The translations under genes were made by a program, and so were the position numbers. A DNA stretch of 64,000 bases from CBDDDW01 sp965226805 (GTDB taxonomy: Bacteria; Chloroflexota; Dehalococcoidia; Lucifugimonadales; JAGWBF01). Positions 9,114-18,463 of the stretch are shown in pieces. The notes beneath the pieces are model-generated. The model searched no databases and had not been told where the DNA came from. It saw nothing but the letters and a program-made list of their open reading frames with translations. Positions within the stretch are counted from its first letter, which is position 1, and the number at the start of each line of letters is the position of its first letter. The stretch covers positions 1 to 64,000 of the forward strand of contig CBDDDW010000023.1 of NCBI GenBank assembly GCA_965226805.1, written 5' to 3'.

Positions 9114-9959
9114 TCATTCCTCGTCTTCTTCGAGACTGTGTTCCGATGCTGAGCCGACGTAAAGGGCTTCGGCTGGCTCCTCGCCATCGGACTGATGATC
9201 AGGATAGTTTTCCAGGCCGTCGGAGGGGAACTCGTCCTCCTCCTCGACACTGCTCTCGATGTCATACCTCAGGAGAGCGTCTCTCCAGTATACCTTGTAA
9301 TCCTGTTTGCTCCTGGTCTGGAAGGAGTATACGTTGCTCAAATCGGGATGCCGGTAGGTTTCCCACATGATGACGGAGATGTCCTGGCGATGCACACTAA
9401 TAAGCGCAGCATCATAGCGATTGCCGCCCTTCATCAGCCGTATCAGGCGTATACCGAGTTTAGGCTCGATGCTGCCCAAATACTCACGATGATGGGTCAG
9501 CACGGCCACGGAGCGGTCGCGACACTCGAGTTTGACGGGGTCCCCCGAAGCCACCATCGCCAGTACCTGGCGGGGCCCAGGCTCCTGAAGAAGGGTGATC
9601 ACCGATTTGCCGCTTTCTTCGATAAACAAGCACGGGGTTATGACTTTCGCCTCACTCGGAGGTGGCAAGGTCTCTTCCAAATGGGCGAGGCGATCCAGGT
9701 TCTTCCTGGAAATAGGGTTGTATGGCGCGATCTCAGCAGCTCTCTCAAAGGCCGATTTCGCCTCGGAGTACCGCCCCAACTGCAGCAAGGCTTTGCCGAG
9801 GCGATTCAGGGCCTCTACATCCTCCGGGTAAAGTCGCAGGATGTCGTGGTTGACCCGGGTGGCCCTCTCCCATTTGCCTTCCAAGGTCAGGGCGATGGCC
9901 ACTTTGCTTTTTTCTCGCCTGAGCTTGGCCTTCTCTTCTGTTTGAACTGGGTCTACCAC
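9114..9959 (-). CDS. Tetratricopeptide repeat protein
   Basis: 281 aa from GTG 9959. Residues ~15-100 are two to three TPR helices (ALTLEGKWERATRVNHDIL, ALNRLGKALLQLGRYSEAKS, FERAAEIAPYNPISRKNLDRL). Residues ~105-215 form a compact predicted strand-rich region of unknown family, and the tail (~240-281) is very acidic (EEEDE, LEEDEE). There is no signal peptide or membrane segment, so it is probably a cytoplasmic scaffold or binding protein. Similar TPR proteins with an acidic tail are known from Chloroflexota, but I know of no assigned function. Not clearly in an operon. Confidence 0.75.
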   Translation of the reverse strand: MVDPVQTEEKAKLRREKSKVAIALTLEGKWERATRVNHDILRLYPEDVEALNRLGKALLQLGRYSEAKSAFERAAEIAPYNPISRKNLDRLAHLEETLPPPSEAKVITPCLFIEESGKSVITLLQEPGPRQVLAMVASGDPVKLECRDRSVAVLTHHREYLGSIEPKLGIRLIRLMKGGNRYDAALISVHRQDISVIMWETYRHPDLSNVYSFQTRSKQDYKVYWRDALLRYDIESSVEEEDEFPSDGLENYPDHQSDGEEPAEALYVGSASEHSLEEDEE

Positions 9960-10277
9960 GCTGGTCGCTCCACCGAAATGGTTGCTGGACTGTCGAGCAT
10001 CTTACCCAAGATTATTATATTGCCATCATAAATGGCAATGATACTACGCCACACTGTTTGAATATCTCCCACTATGGAGCAATTATCTGAACGCCACTGC
10101 ATCCGGGATAAGTATTGTTCGATTGAACCGATTCGGGTCAAGTTTGTCAACTCCACTATCTTACTGAATACACTAAAACCATACTCAGGTCAAGGCTCTT
10201 CGGGTCATATATGGTGACGATTTGAGCAGTTTTTGAGGACGATTGATCCTGACGCAATTGGTGGATGACGGCTGAGG

Positions 10278-11033
10278 TTAGACAAAATGCTCGTTGATAG
10301 AAGCCGGAGCGGTCTTGTATCTGCCCCTGAGGCTGTGCCAGCGAAGCTTCAACACGTCCCTGCTCATCACCAGAGAGTCGCTGAAAGGCCTCACCTTGCT
10401 CTGGGGCCGGAAGTACCAATCTATCGGCACTTCCTTGATACGAAGCTTTCTTTTGCGGGCCAGGAACAGGATTTCCACGTCGAAGGCGAAGCCATAGACC
10501 CGCTGAAGCGAGAAAAGCTCCTGGGCCACCGATCCACTGAAACACTTGAAGCCGCACTGCGTGTCGGCAAGTCCCGGGACTGCCAACAGCCGGACCTGGA
10601 AGTTATAGACGCGGCCCATCAAGTGGCGCAGATAGGGCTCCCCAATACGCTTGGAGCCTATCGCCTCCCTAGAGCCAATGGCGATATCGAAATCGGAGAT
10701 TTCCGGCGGCAGGAACCGAGATATCTGCTCCACCGGCATCGAGAGATCGGCGTCACATATAAACCTGTATTCTCCGGTTGTCCAAACCATACCCCGGTTG
10801 ACGGCCCAACCCTTGCCACCGTGGGCAACACTGATCGGGCGAACTCTCGGATCGTGCGCAGCGAAGGCTCTGACCAAGCGGGCTGTGGAGTCAGTGCTAC
10901 CGTCATCGACCACAACCACCTCCCACGTGTGATCCCTGGAGTGAAGGTAGCCCACCACACTCCTCAATGTGTCCTCGATACGTGGCTCCTCGTTGTATGC
11001 TGGTATGATTACAGACAGATACGGCTGGCTCAA
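10278..11033 (-). CDS. Family 2 glycosyltransferase (dolichyl-phosphate glucosyltransferase-like)
   Basis: 251 aa from a TTG start, with AAGGAGG shared with the end of lysC eight bases upstream. The GT-A fold shows SVIIPAYNEEPRIEDTL (~7-23), VVVDDGSTDSTARLV (~39-53) and a CDADLSMP metal-binding DxD (~93-100). FKCFSGSVAQELF and DVEILFLARK further on are typical of DPG synthase-like enzymes. It would transfer a sugar from a nucleotide donor to a polyprenyl phosphate or similar acceptor at the membrane. No transmembrane segment is present. Co-transcription with lysC is suggested by spacing only. Confidence 0.88.
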   Translation of the reverse strand: MSQPYLSVIIPAYNEEPRIEDTLRSVVGYLHSRDHTWEVVVVDDGSTDSTARLVRAFAAHDPRVRPISVAHGGKGWAVNRGMVWTTGEYRFICDADLSMPVEQISRFLPPEISDFDIAIGSREAIGSKRIGEPYLRHLMGRVYNFQVRLLAVPGLADTQCGFKCFSGSVAQELFSLQRVYGFAFDVEILFLARKRKLRIKEVPIDWYFRPQSKVRPFSDSLVMSRDVLKLRWHSLRGRYKTAPASINEHFV

Positions 11034-11041
11034 TTGGCGCG

Positions 11042-12268
11042 CTAGCCCTCCTTCTCCAATTCGAAGGCCGGATGCAGGGCACGGATGGCTCTCTCTACGT
11101 CGGATTCCGCAATGATGCAGGTTATGCGGATCTCCGAGGTGGTGATCATCTCTATGTTGATATCTTTGTCGGCCAGAGACCGGAACATTCGGGAGGCGTA
11201 GCCGGGAGAGTTTTGCATGCCGGCCCCCACGATGCTCACCTTGGCCAGGGTGGCGTCGGTGGTCAACCCCTTCGCTCCCATGGAGTGTGCCACCGGTTCC
11301 ATCGCGTCCACTGCTCTGCCGAGGTCCGTGCGTGCCACTGTGAAGCTCACGTCGGTCAGGTGCTCCACACTGGTGTTCTGTACAATAGTGTCCACGCTGA
11401 CCCCTATCTCGGCCAGCGGTTCGAACACCGAAGCGGCTATTCCAGGGCGATCTGGAACTCCCTGCACCGTTACTTTCGCCACGTTAGTGTCGTAGGCGAC
11501 CCCCGTGACCTTTACTCTCTCCTCCATGTCACCTTTCGCCTCTTTATGAATGAGGGTACCCGGCGAGTCGTTGAAACTGGAAGCCACGTATATCGGCACC
11601 TCATATACAGACCCCAGCTCGATCGAACGCGGATGCATCTTGGCGCCGTAGACGGCCAGCTCCAACATCTCTTCATAACCGATCTCCTTCAGTTTCCTGG
11701 CCCGTGGCTCTATCCGCGGATCCGCGGTATAGATGCCTTCCACATCGGTGTAGACTTCACACTGCTGGGCGCCCAAGGCTGCCGCAAGGGCGACGGCGGT
11801 GGTATCAGAGCCTCCTCGCCCCAAGGTCGTGACGTCCATCTCCTCAGTCACCCCTTGAAACCCGGCGACGATGGCTACCTTTCCTTCCTCCAGCTCCTTC
11901 TGGACGCGAGCCGTGTCCACACGAGCGATCCGCGCCCGTCCATAAGTCGTATCCGTCCAGATACCAGCTTGAAGGCCGCTGAGGCTGATCGCCTGGTATC
12001 CCAAGGAGCGTACGGCCATCGCCATCAGAGTGCATGATACCAGCTCTCCCGTCGAGAGGAGCAAGTCCAACTCCCTGGGATCGGGCTCTCCCGCGATCTG
12101 ATTGGCCAGGTCGGTCAGCTCGTCCGTTGTATTGCCCATGGCCGAGATCACCGCCACCACATCTTTGCCCGAATCCTTGGCCCGTCCGATACGGCGGGCC
12201 ACGTCCGTTATTTTCTTGGCGTCGGCTACGGAGCTCCCGCCGTATTTCTGCACGACTATCTCACGCAA
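11042..12268 (-). CDS. lysC: Aspartate kinase
   Basis: 408 aa, typical for monofunctional aspartokinase. It phosphorylates L-aspartate, the first step to Lys, Met and Thr. QKYGGSSVAD (~7-16) is the kinase signature, followed by AVISAMGNTTDELT, LLLSTGELVS, GRGGSDTTAVALAAAL and a C-terminal pair of ACT domains (from ~265: VTVQGVPDRPGIAASVFEPL and SIVGAGMQNSPGYASRMF). The ACT pair implies feedback control by end products. The start is TTG 12268, with GAGG nine bases upstream. A nearby ATG at 12272 is out of frame and stops at once. It lies 290 bases downstream of thrB, on the same strand. Confidence 0.95.
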   Translation of the reverse strand: MREIVVQKYGGSSVADAKKITDVARRIGRAKDSGKDVVAVISAMGNTTDELTDLANQIAGEPDPRELDLLLSTGELVSCTLMAMAVRSLGYQAISLSGLQAGIWTDTTYGRARIARVDTARVQKELEEGKVAIVAGFQGVTEEMDVTTLGRGGSDTTAVALAAALGAQQCEVYTDVEGIYTADPRIEPRARKLKEIGYEEMLELAVYGAKMHPRSIELGSVYEVPIYVASSFNDSPGTLIHKEAKGDMEERVKVTGVAYDTNVAKVTVQGVPDRPGIAASVFEPLAEIGVSVDTIVQNTSVEHLTDVSFTVARTDLGRAVDAMEPVAHSMGAKGLTTDATLAKVSIVGAGMQNSPGYASRMFRSLADKDINIEMITTSEIRITCIIAESDVERAIRALHPAFELEKEG

Positions 12269-12382
12269 ACCATGGATCCTCGCTCCATTATTATGTAGTC
12301 CCTAAAGGAGACCCACTTTCCTGTCACCACTTCGATAAGCCCAACGCAAGCTCTGGGGCGTGCGGCGAACGGTCATTTGAGG

Positions 12383-12439
12383 CCCTCACCCCGGCCTGCG
12401 GACACCCCTCTCCCTGTGTGAGAGTGCCGGGGGTGAGGG
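12383..12439. repeat. Long imperfect inverted repeat between thrB and lysC
   Basis: CCCTCACCCCGGC (12383-12395) pairs with GCCGGGGGTGAGGG (12426-12439), leaving one bulged G. An inner CTCTC/GAGAG pair extends the hairpin. There is no T-run on either side, so it is more like a dispersed REP-type intergenic element than a terminator. It could still attenuate read-through from thrB into lysC. Confidence 0.5.
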
Positions 12440-12559
12440 AGTTGACGAAACTGAGCATCGGGAAGAGGATACCTCGGCTGTGGGCAAAGAGGGCCGGCTC
12501 TCCGGCTTTGATCCCCATACGAGGCTGGGGCGTAGTCCTGATTCCTCCATGCCGCGCCA

Positions 12560-13480
12560 CTATTCTTCGACCTGGTGGGTGCCCAGCGGAGACGGTCTCG
12601 TTATTTTTACTTCACCGTCAAGACTTGCCTTACGGGCCGCCTCGGCCATCTCGTACGCGACCGTCATCTCCCTGCCTTGAGTCAAAGCCAGTACACTCGG
12701 TCCGCTGCCAGAGAGGAAAACCCCAAGGGCACCCGCGTCCATGGCAGCCGCAAAGATGACCTTCATGGCGGGGAACAACCGCTGGCGGTAAGGTTGGTGC
12801 AGCCGGTCGCTGGTCGCGTACCGGAGATCTTCCAGCTTTTCCGTAGCCAAGGCATTCACCAGCAACGCGACTCTACCGACATTATACACTGCGTCTGCCC
12901 TGCTGATGGTGTCGGGCAGGACAGCCCTCGCCTCTTCAGTGGCGATGGTCATCTCCGGGACGAAAAGCACTGCTCGGAGGCCCTCCGGCACGGGCACTGC
13001 GGACGAGAGCAGGGTATGCTCCTCCTGTGTCACCAGCTGGAGACCTCCAAGAAGGGCGGCAGTCACATTGTCCGGATGGCCCTCCAGGTGCACGGCCCAG
13101 CGAAGGAGGTCCCGTTCGGGGAAGGGCCCGTGGTCCGTCCGCGAGATCAGCAGGTTGGCCGCCGTTAGCCCCCCGACTATGGCAGCTGCGCTGCTGCCGA
13201 GCCCACGCTTAAAGGGAATTCGGTTGTGGCATTGGAGCCCCACGCCCGGCATGTTTAAAGACGCCTCGTTGAACAGATACTCCATGGCTCGATAAACAAG
13301 GTTGCTTTTATCGGCTGGTATCTCTGTCGTCTCCTGACCGTCGACAGACACGGTCGTCTCCTGGCTCAACTCGACGACCACCTCATTCCATATGTCCAGG
13401 GCCATTCCCAGACAATCGAAACAGGGTCCTAGATTCGCGGTGGTAGCAGGGACCTTTACTCGGATCTTTGTACGCTGCAT
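12560..13480 (-). CDS. thrB: Homoserine kinase
   Basis: 306 aa from ATG 13480, chosen because the family begins with KIRVKVPATTANLGPCFD. It is a GHMP-family kinase that phosphorylates L-homoserine on the way to threonine. RGLGSSAAAIVGGL (~91-104) is the ATP-binding Gly/Ser loop. AVHLEGHPDNVTAALLGG and LSGSGPSVLAL are the other GHMP motifs. The thrC and hom partners are not in the window. Together with the aspartokinase downstream it makes a partial threonine pathway unit. Confidence 0.95.
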   Translation of the reverse strand: MQRTKIRVKVPATTANLGPCFDCLGMALDIWNEVVVELSQETTVSVDGQETTEIPADKSNLVYRAMEYLFNEASLNMPGVGLQCHNRIPFKRGLGSSAAAIVGGLTAANLLISRTDHGPFPERDLLRWAVHLEGHPDNVTAALLGGLQLVTQEEHTLLSSAVPVPEGLRAVLFVPEMTIATEEARAVLPDTISRADAVYNVGRVALLVNALATEKLEDLRYATSDRLHQPYRQRLFPAMKVIFAAAMDAGALGVFLSGSGPSVLALTQGREMTVAYEMAEAARKASLDGEVKITRPSPLGTHQVEE

Positions 13481-13663
13481 CGAACTGCGATTCCTATCCA
13501 GAACGGGCGAAGAGGTTGCTGAGGGCAGAGCGAAAAAAGGTGCGATGAGTGTAGCATCACGATTCGTGCAGCGCAAGGAATTGCCAAAACTCCGAACGGG
13601 GCCTGACTGCTTGAGAATACCGATGTGTGATAGAATTGACTCCGAGACGAGCCTACTCTAGGG

Positions 13664-14695
13664 ATGAAAAGTGAGGACAAGTTGAGAGAGTCTGTGGACT
13701 CGTTCCTGAATCACTTAGTAGTGGAAAAGGGATTTTCCAGGAATACTCTGGATGCTTACAGAAACGACCTGAACCAGTTTGCAGAGTACGTTCAAGGATC
13801 GCGTAACAGCTCAAGTTCCGGGAATTCCGATCCGGTGGCGGTGGGGCCCGACCGGAGATGGGGCGAGGTGAATCTGGGCCTCCTCACGGACTACGTCTCG
13901 AACCTACGAAGCAAGAAGAGTTATCGCGACACTACGACCGCGAGGAAAGTGGCGGCCCTAAAGTCCTTCTTTAACTTTCTTGTCCAGGAGGAACTTATCC
14001 CGGAGGACCCGACGGAGTTCCTAAGCACACCCCGCGTAGGTCGCACCCTGCCCAAGTTCGTCTCTGAAGCGGAAGTTGAGGGATTACTGGACCAGGCCTC
14101 GAAAACGGAGTCCCCCGAGGGCAAACGAGATCGGGCGATTCTGGAACTCCTGTACGCCACGGGGATCAGGGTCAGCGAGTTAGTGGCCCTCAACACCCAC
14201 GACGTAAATTTGCAGGAAGGCTATATTCGTTGCTTGGGCAAGGGGTCAAAAGAGCGTCTAGCCTATATGTATCCGCGGGCTGTGCAGGCCCTCAGGACCT
14301 ACATTGAGGATGCAAAGCCCAGCCTGGTCTCGTCCTCCGGTCCAAACTCCAAGAATAACGGCCGGGGGCGTACAGGGGCGACACAAGACAAGGATAGAAA
14401 GGTGAACCCGCCGATGGAGCGGGCGGTATTCGTGAACCATCGCGGTGACCGACTAACCCGCCAGTGGGTATGGGCCATTCTGAAGGCATGCGCCAAGAGA
14501 GCATCCCTAGACAAGCCAATTACTCCCCATATATTGCGGCACAGCTTCGCTACACACATGCTGCGGGGGGGAGCGTCCTTGAGGCACGTACAGGAGTTGC
14601 TCGGGCACGCGAGTATAACCACAACACAGGTCTACACCCACTTGACCACGGATCACGTACGCCAGGAGTACGATAGAACCCACCCCAGGTCGTGA
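13664..14695 (+). CDS. Tyrosine recombinase, XerC/XerD type
   Basis: 343 aa. The N-terminal SAM-like DNA-binding domain (~8-115) contains FLNHLVVEKGFSRNTLDAYRNDL. The catalytic domain has the full set R..K..HxxR..H..Y: ATGIRVSELVAL, LGKGSKER, HILRHSFATHML, LGHASITTTQVYTH. Xer recombinases resolve chromosome dimers at dif. This one is longer than the usual ~300 aa because of a hydrophilic insert around residues 222-255 (Ser/Asn/Arg-rich). XerC and XerD cannot be told apart here, and no dif site was recognised. It is a chromosomal housekeeping gene and not the integrase of the prophage 15 kb away. Confidence 0.88.
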   Translation: MKSEDKLRESVDSFLNHLVVEKGFSRNTLDAYRNDLNQFAEYVQGSRNSSSSGNSDPVAVGPDRRWGEVNLGLLTDYVSNLRSKKSYRDTTTARKVAALKSFFNFLVQEELIPEDPTEFLSTPRVGRTLPKFVSEAEVEGLLDQASKTESPEGKRDRAILELLYATGIRVSELVALNTHDVNLQEGYIRCLGKGSKERLAYMYPRAVQALRTYIEDAKPSLVSSSGPNSKNNGRGRTGATQDKDRKVNPPMERAVFVNHRGDRLTRQWVWAILKACAKRASLDKPITPHILRHSFATHMLRGGASLRHVQELLGHASITTTQVYTHLTTDHVRQEYDRTHPRS

Positions 14696-14738
14696 CTTCC
14701 TGGAAAGCAGACGGTCGGCCTCTCGCAGAGAGGGACGC

Positions 14739-15196
14739 ATGAAGCTGTCGGTAGGCAGTGATGAACGTACACATCTCACCGACTGGACGGTCGAGGAACT
14801 CCAGGCAAGGGGCATGGAGTTTGAGCTTCATGGCGCACTGAAGGCGGGCGATGACAGCCGCTGGCCGGAGGTAGCGGCAGCCGTGGCTGAAGACGTCGCC
14901 GACGGACGTTGTGAGCAGGGGATTCTCTTCTGCTGGACCGGTACGGGAGTCAGTATGGCCGCCAACAAAGTGCCCGGGATACGAGCTGCCCTGTGCCCCG
15001 ATGCCGGCACCGCTAGGGGGCACGGCTCTGGAACGACGCAAATGTGCTATGTATGAGCTTGCGTCTCGCTTCACCGGAGATTGCCCGGGAGATACTGGAC
15101 GCCTGGTGGTCCACAACAGAGATCGACGAGAGCGAAAGGGAGAACATCGAGCAGGTCAACCACATGGGTAGAGATCGAGAGAGGGGAGGTGTTTAG
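14739..15196 (+). pseudogene. rpiB: RpiB/LacA/LacB family sugar-phosphate isomerase, frameshifted
   Basis: The 5' frame gives MKLSVGSDERTHLT..., CWTGTGVSMAANKVPGIRAAL and CPDAGTARG, then leaves the family. The next frame continues ARLWNDANVLCMSLRLASPE to TAG at 15194-15196. Together they make ~152 aa, normal for RpiB, which interconverts ribose-5-P and ribulose-5-P or related sugars. The break is a missing G in the GGGGG run at 15016-15020. The CWTGTG version of the active-site loop is the one found in Actinobacteria- and Chloroflexota-type members. Either a recent lesion or an assembly error; neighbours (15200, 15551) follow closely as in an operon. Confidence 0.8.
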
Positions 15197-15199
15197 TTA

Positions 15200-15535
15200 A
15201 TGCCTCGCCAGGGTAGAGCCCGGCGGGTCGCCGCCCGCCAGACCCAGTTGGGCCAGAGGAAGAAGAGGCACTCCAGGGAGCCGTCCGACGCCCCCTCCAT
15301 CTTTCCGTCCTCAGAGCCGCCTGAGAGCAAGCACGCTGCTACCTCGCTGGACGAAAGCAGCTCCCCCGAAGCGCCCGCACCCCAACGGATCGCAGACCGG
15401 CGCCCTGCCCCCAGCCGGCATGCTGAGCAAAGACCCACTGTGTACAACTACGTAGAGGCCGAACTCAAACGCATCGCCATCGTGATAGGGGGAGTCCTGG
15501 CGATCCTCATAACGCTCACCTTCGTTCTGAGTTAG
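15200..15535 (+). CDS. Small single-pass membrane protein
   Basis: 111 aa, starting three bases after the rpiB stop. The first ~75 residues are hydrophilic and basic at the start (PRQGRARRVAARQ), then rich in Ser, Pro and Glu. The only hydrophobic segment is at the very C-terminus (IAIVIGGVLAILITLTFVLS), so it is a tail-anchored, N-in protein. No family recognised. Its position before uvrC suggests co-transcription. Confidence 0.65.
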   Translation: MPRQGRARRVAARQTQLGQRKKRHSREPSDAPSIFPSSEPPESKHAATSLDESSSPEAPAPQRIADRRPAPSRHAEQRPTVYNYVEAELKRIAIVIGGVLAILITLTFVLS

Positions 15536-15550
15536 CGCCGAGGTGGCGGA

Positions 15551-17437
15551 ATGGATCGTAAGGAGTTTGAGCACAGGCTGAGGATCGCCCCAGAGAAGCC
15601 CGGCGTCTACATGCTTAAAGACGCCAAGGACAGCGTCCTCTACCTGGGGAAGGCCGCCGATCTAAGAAACCGTATCCGCTCATACTTTGGCTCCCCTCAC
15701 AACCTGGGACCGAAGATCCGGAGGATGGTGTCCCGGGTGGCGGACTTCGAGTTCATCGTCACCGACTCCGAAGCAGAGGCGTTGATCCTCGAATGTACCC
15801 TCATCAAGAAATTCCGGCCCTTCTATAATGCCCGTCTCAAGGATGACAAGAGCTACCCCTACCTCAAGATAGACCTAACCGAAGACTTCCCCCAAGTCTA
15901 TATCACTCGGAGGGTCACCCAGCAAGGGGCCCGCTACTTCGGCCCTTTCGCGACCGCAGGAAGCGTACGGAAAACGCTGGACCTTCTGAAAAAGTTGTTC
16001 CCATACCGGTCCTGCACCAAGGTCATCACCGGCACGGACCCTCGTCCTTGCCTGGAGTTCCACATTAACCGGTGCATAGGACCGTGCATCGGCGCCGCCA
16101 GCAAGGAGGAGTACCACAGGGTCATCCAGCAGGTGATCATGTTCATGGAAGGGAAGACGGAAAAGGTAGTAGACGACCTTCGAGGAAAGATGATCCAAGC
16201 TTCCGAGGCCCTGGAGTTCGAGTGGGCGGCGGCATTGAGGGACCAGATCCGCAATATCGAGAAGGTGATCGACGAACAGCGCATCAAGGTGTATTCCAAC
16301 GCCAGCCACGATATGGACGCGATAGCTCTGGCTGAAGGCCAGGACGAGGCTTGGGTAGAGATTTTCTTCATCCGCAAAGGGAAGCTAATCGGGCGGGACC
16401 ATTTCATGATGGAAGGAACTCAGGATGACCCTCCAGGGGAAATACTGGCGCAGTTCACCAAGCAGTTCTACCAGTCGGCCTCCCTCGTCCCGCGGCGGAT
16501 CCTTATCCAACACTCCTTGGAAGAGGAGGATCTGATCCAGCACTGGCTAAGGGAGAAGCGGGGCGGGCCTGTATCGCTGGTACGGCCGCTACGCGGTGAG
16601 CGGCGCAAGCTGATCAACATGGTAGCGGAGAACGCCACCCAAGGACTTTCCCAGCGACGGGCTAAGTGGCTGTCCAACGAGGACGCGGTACAGCAGGCCA
16701 TGGCCGAGCTTAATGAAGAGCTAAACCTCCCCAACCCACCTCACCGGATTGAGTGTTACGACATCTCCAACATCCAGGGCACCAACTCTGTGGGCAGCAT
16801 GGTAACTTTCCAGGAGGGCTTCCCCAAGCCCGCTCACTATCGGAGATTCCGCATCCGGTCAGTGGACGGAGTCAACGACTACGCGATGATGCAGGAGGTG
16901 CTGCGCCGCAGGTTCAAACAGCTGGCGGCGCTTAAGGGCAAGGCGAAGGGGAATGACGTAACAGACCGGAACGGGAAAGAGCCGCCCGCCACCAGCGACG
17001 ACAGTTGGGGGATAATACCCGACCTGGTGCTCATCGATGGTGGCAAGGGGCACCTTTCGGCGGCGCTAGAGGTGTTCCTCGAGATGGGAATCGATTTCGT
17101 TCCTTTGGCCTCCATCGCCAAGGAGAACGAATGGCTGTACGTGCCGCAGACCCCTGAGCCAATCATCTTGCAGGCCAACTCCCAGGCCATGTACCTGGTA
17201 CAGCGCATCCGAGACGAGGCCCACAGGTTCGCCATCACCTACCATAGGAAGCTGCGCAGCAAGGGCAGTATCGCCTCCTCCGTTGACCTAGTGCCGGGGA
17301 TCGGGCCCAAAAGGAAACGGATGCTCATCCGGCGGTTCGGCTCCATCAAAGGGATAAGAGAGGCTGGAATAGACGACATCGCCGCCGTCCCCGGCATGAC
17401 ACGGTCGCTGGCCGTTAGGATCAAAGAGTGTCTGTAG
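15551..17437 (+). CDS. uvrC: UvrABC system protein C (excinuclease subunit)
   Basis: 628 aa. It makes both incisions around DNA damage with UvrB. The GIY-YIG nuclease is at ~12-95 (GVYMLKD, LYLGKAADLRNRIRSY). The UVR domain for UvrB contact is at ~205-240 (ASEALEFEWAAALRDQI). The RNase H-like nuclease is at ~385-540 (ECYDISNIQGTNSVGSMV, DLVLIDGGKGHL, PLASIAKENEWLY). A double helix-hairpin-helix at the end contains LVPGIGPKRKRMLIRRFGS and AVPGMTRSLAVRI. A somewhat Lys- and Asp-rich loop at ~460-480 is longer than usual. Confidence 0.97.
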   Translation: MDRKEFEHRLRIAPEKPGVYMLKDAKDSVLYLGKAADLRNRIRSYFGSPHNLGPKIRRMVSRVADFEFIVTDSEAEALILECTLIKKFRPFYNARLKDDKSYPYLKIDLTEDFPQVYITRRVTQQGARYFGPFATAGSVRKTLDLLKKLFPYRSCTKVITGTDPRPCLEFHINRCIGPCIGAASKEEYHRVIQQVIMFMEGKTEKVVDDLRGKMIQASEALEFEWAAALRDQIRNIEKVIDEQRIKVYSNASHDMDAIALAEGQDEAWVEIFFIRKGKLIGRDHFMMEGTQDDPPGEILAQFTKQFYQSASLVPRRILIQHSLEEEDLIQHWLREKRGGPVSLVRPLRGERRKLINMVAENATQGLSQRRAKWLSNEDAVQQAMAELNEELNLPNPPHRIECYDISNIQGTNSVGSMVTFQEGFPKPAHYRRFRIRSVDGVNDYAMMQEVLRRRFKQLAALKGKAKGNDVTDRNGKEPPATSDDSWGIIPDLVLIDGGKGHLSAALEVFLEMGIDFVPLASIAKENEWLYVPQTPEPIILQANSQAMYLVQRIRDEAHRFAITYHRKLRSKGSIASSVDLVPGIGPKRKRMLIRRFGSIKGIREAGIDDIAAVPGMTRSLAVRIKECL

Positions 17438-17573
17438 CTTCTTTTCGTCTCTCCAAGCAGTTACACTTCTACCAGTTTACCCTTGACTTCATCCCTTGGT
17501 CCAGTGTAGAGTTGTACCAGAATCTCTTGGGTTGCTTCACTGGGCAAAACTCGAGCGAGGTGTAAGCTAACTT

Positions 17574-18149
17574 ATGACACTAAAAGTCTCTATCAAACTG
17601 CCTGGCGATGCCGTCATAACCTTAGAGGCCAGTGAGCCGCAGGTCTATCAGGAAGTGGTAAGCCTGGCGCTGAGGGAGCTGCCGATGGACATTATCAAGA
17701 CGCAGGGTGGCGCTACAGCAGAGCCTGGAGTTGCCGTGGGTAAAAATGCAGCTCCGCTAGTCCCACGGTTGAGGGAGCTCGACTCCAAGGCGAATCGGTC
17801 CATCTCACCGGGCCCCAGCTCTACGAAGCCCGCCATAAAGGCGGAATCGGAAGCGAAGGAGGCCTTCGCCGGTTTTTGCGCGGAGAGCTCTCCCATAGGC
17901 GACATGCGACGCGTGGTGGTGGCGACCGAGGGCGCCAGACGATTCCTGGACATCCACTCTGTCTCTGCGGAAGAGCTCGGACCCCTGTTTGACATGGCGG
18001 GTTGGCGCCAACCCGCCAACTTTCTTCAGGCACTGCGTAACGCAGCCAGGAGCAAGTTCCGCTGGCTTGAAAGGGTGCCGGGCAGCGCGGGCTACTACTC
18101 CGTCACGGACACCGGCAGGGAGAAGATAGGCGCGTCCACGACAGGCTAG
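17574..18149 (+). CDS. Hypothetical protein, possible winged-helix C-terminus
   Basis: 191 aa, not recognised. The N-terminus (MTLKVSIKLPGDAVITLEA) looks like a small beta domain. The middle (~55-95) is low-complexity Ala/Pro/Ser. The C-terminal ~65 residues (WRQPANFLQALRNAARSKFRWLERVP then YYSVTDTGREKI) read like a winged-helix module. It is separated from uvrC by 136 bases and precedes a non-coding gap. Confidence 0.6.
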   Translation: MTLKVSIKLPGDAVITLEASEPQVYQEVVSLALRELPMDIIKTQGGATAEPGVAVGKNAAPLVPRLRELDSKANRSISPGPSSTKPAIKAESEAKEAFAGFCAESSPIGDMRRVVVATEGARRFLDIHSVSAEELGPLFDMAGWRQPANFLQALRNAARSKFRWLERVPGSAGYYSVTDTGREKIGASTTG

Positions 18150-18463
18150 CGCTCAAGACCATCCGTCGACGCCCTACCCCTATTGGCAAGCTCAGTGCAG
18201 GCTCTCTGAGTCAGCCCCAGCGGACGAAGGGTATGGAGCAGGCAGGGCATCTCACCCCCCAACCCCAGATTCTTCGCCTGTGGCTCAGAATGACACTTTC
18301 GTAGCAACGACCGAACATAGTCCCGATGTGGCAGTAATGAACCTTCACTCGCGGTAGACTCCAAGCTCCTCGATTCTTAAGGCCCCAGTGACCCACAACG
18401 ATCTCTAAGGGGATCTGAGACCAAGGCCGGTAAGAACCGGCGCCAAGTCGTCCTGGAGAGCCG
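18150..18463. other. Non-coding gap
   Basis: About 310 bases between two convergent genes. The stretch around 18255-18300 (CCCCAACCCCAG then CAGAATGACAC) has the look of a dispersed intergenic repeat, but no second copy lies in the window. No gene or clear terminator seen. Confidence 0.5.

Noticed and set aside
9195..10031. Long plus-strand frame over the TPR gene
   Set aside because: Antisense to a gene with recognisable TPR motifs; no family sequence on the plus strand.
11072..12037. 321-residue plus-strand frame over lysC
   Set aside because: His/Gly-rich shadow of aspartokinase; lysC motifs are unambiguous.
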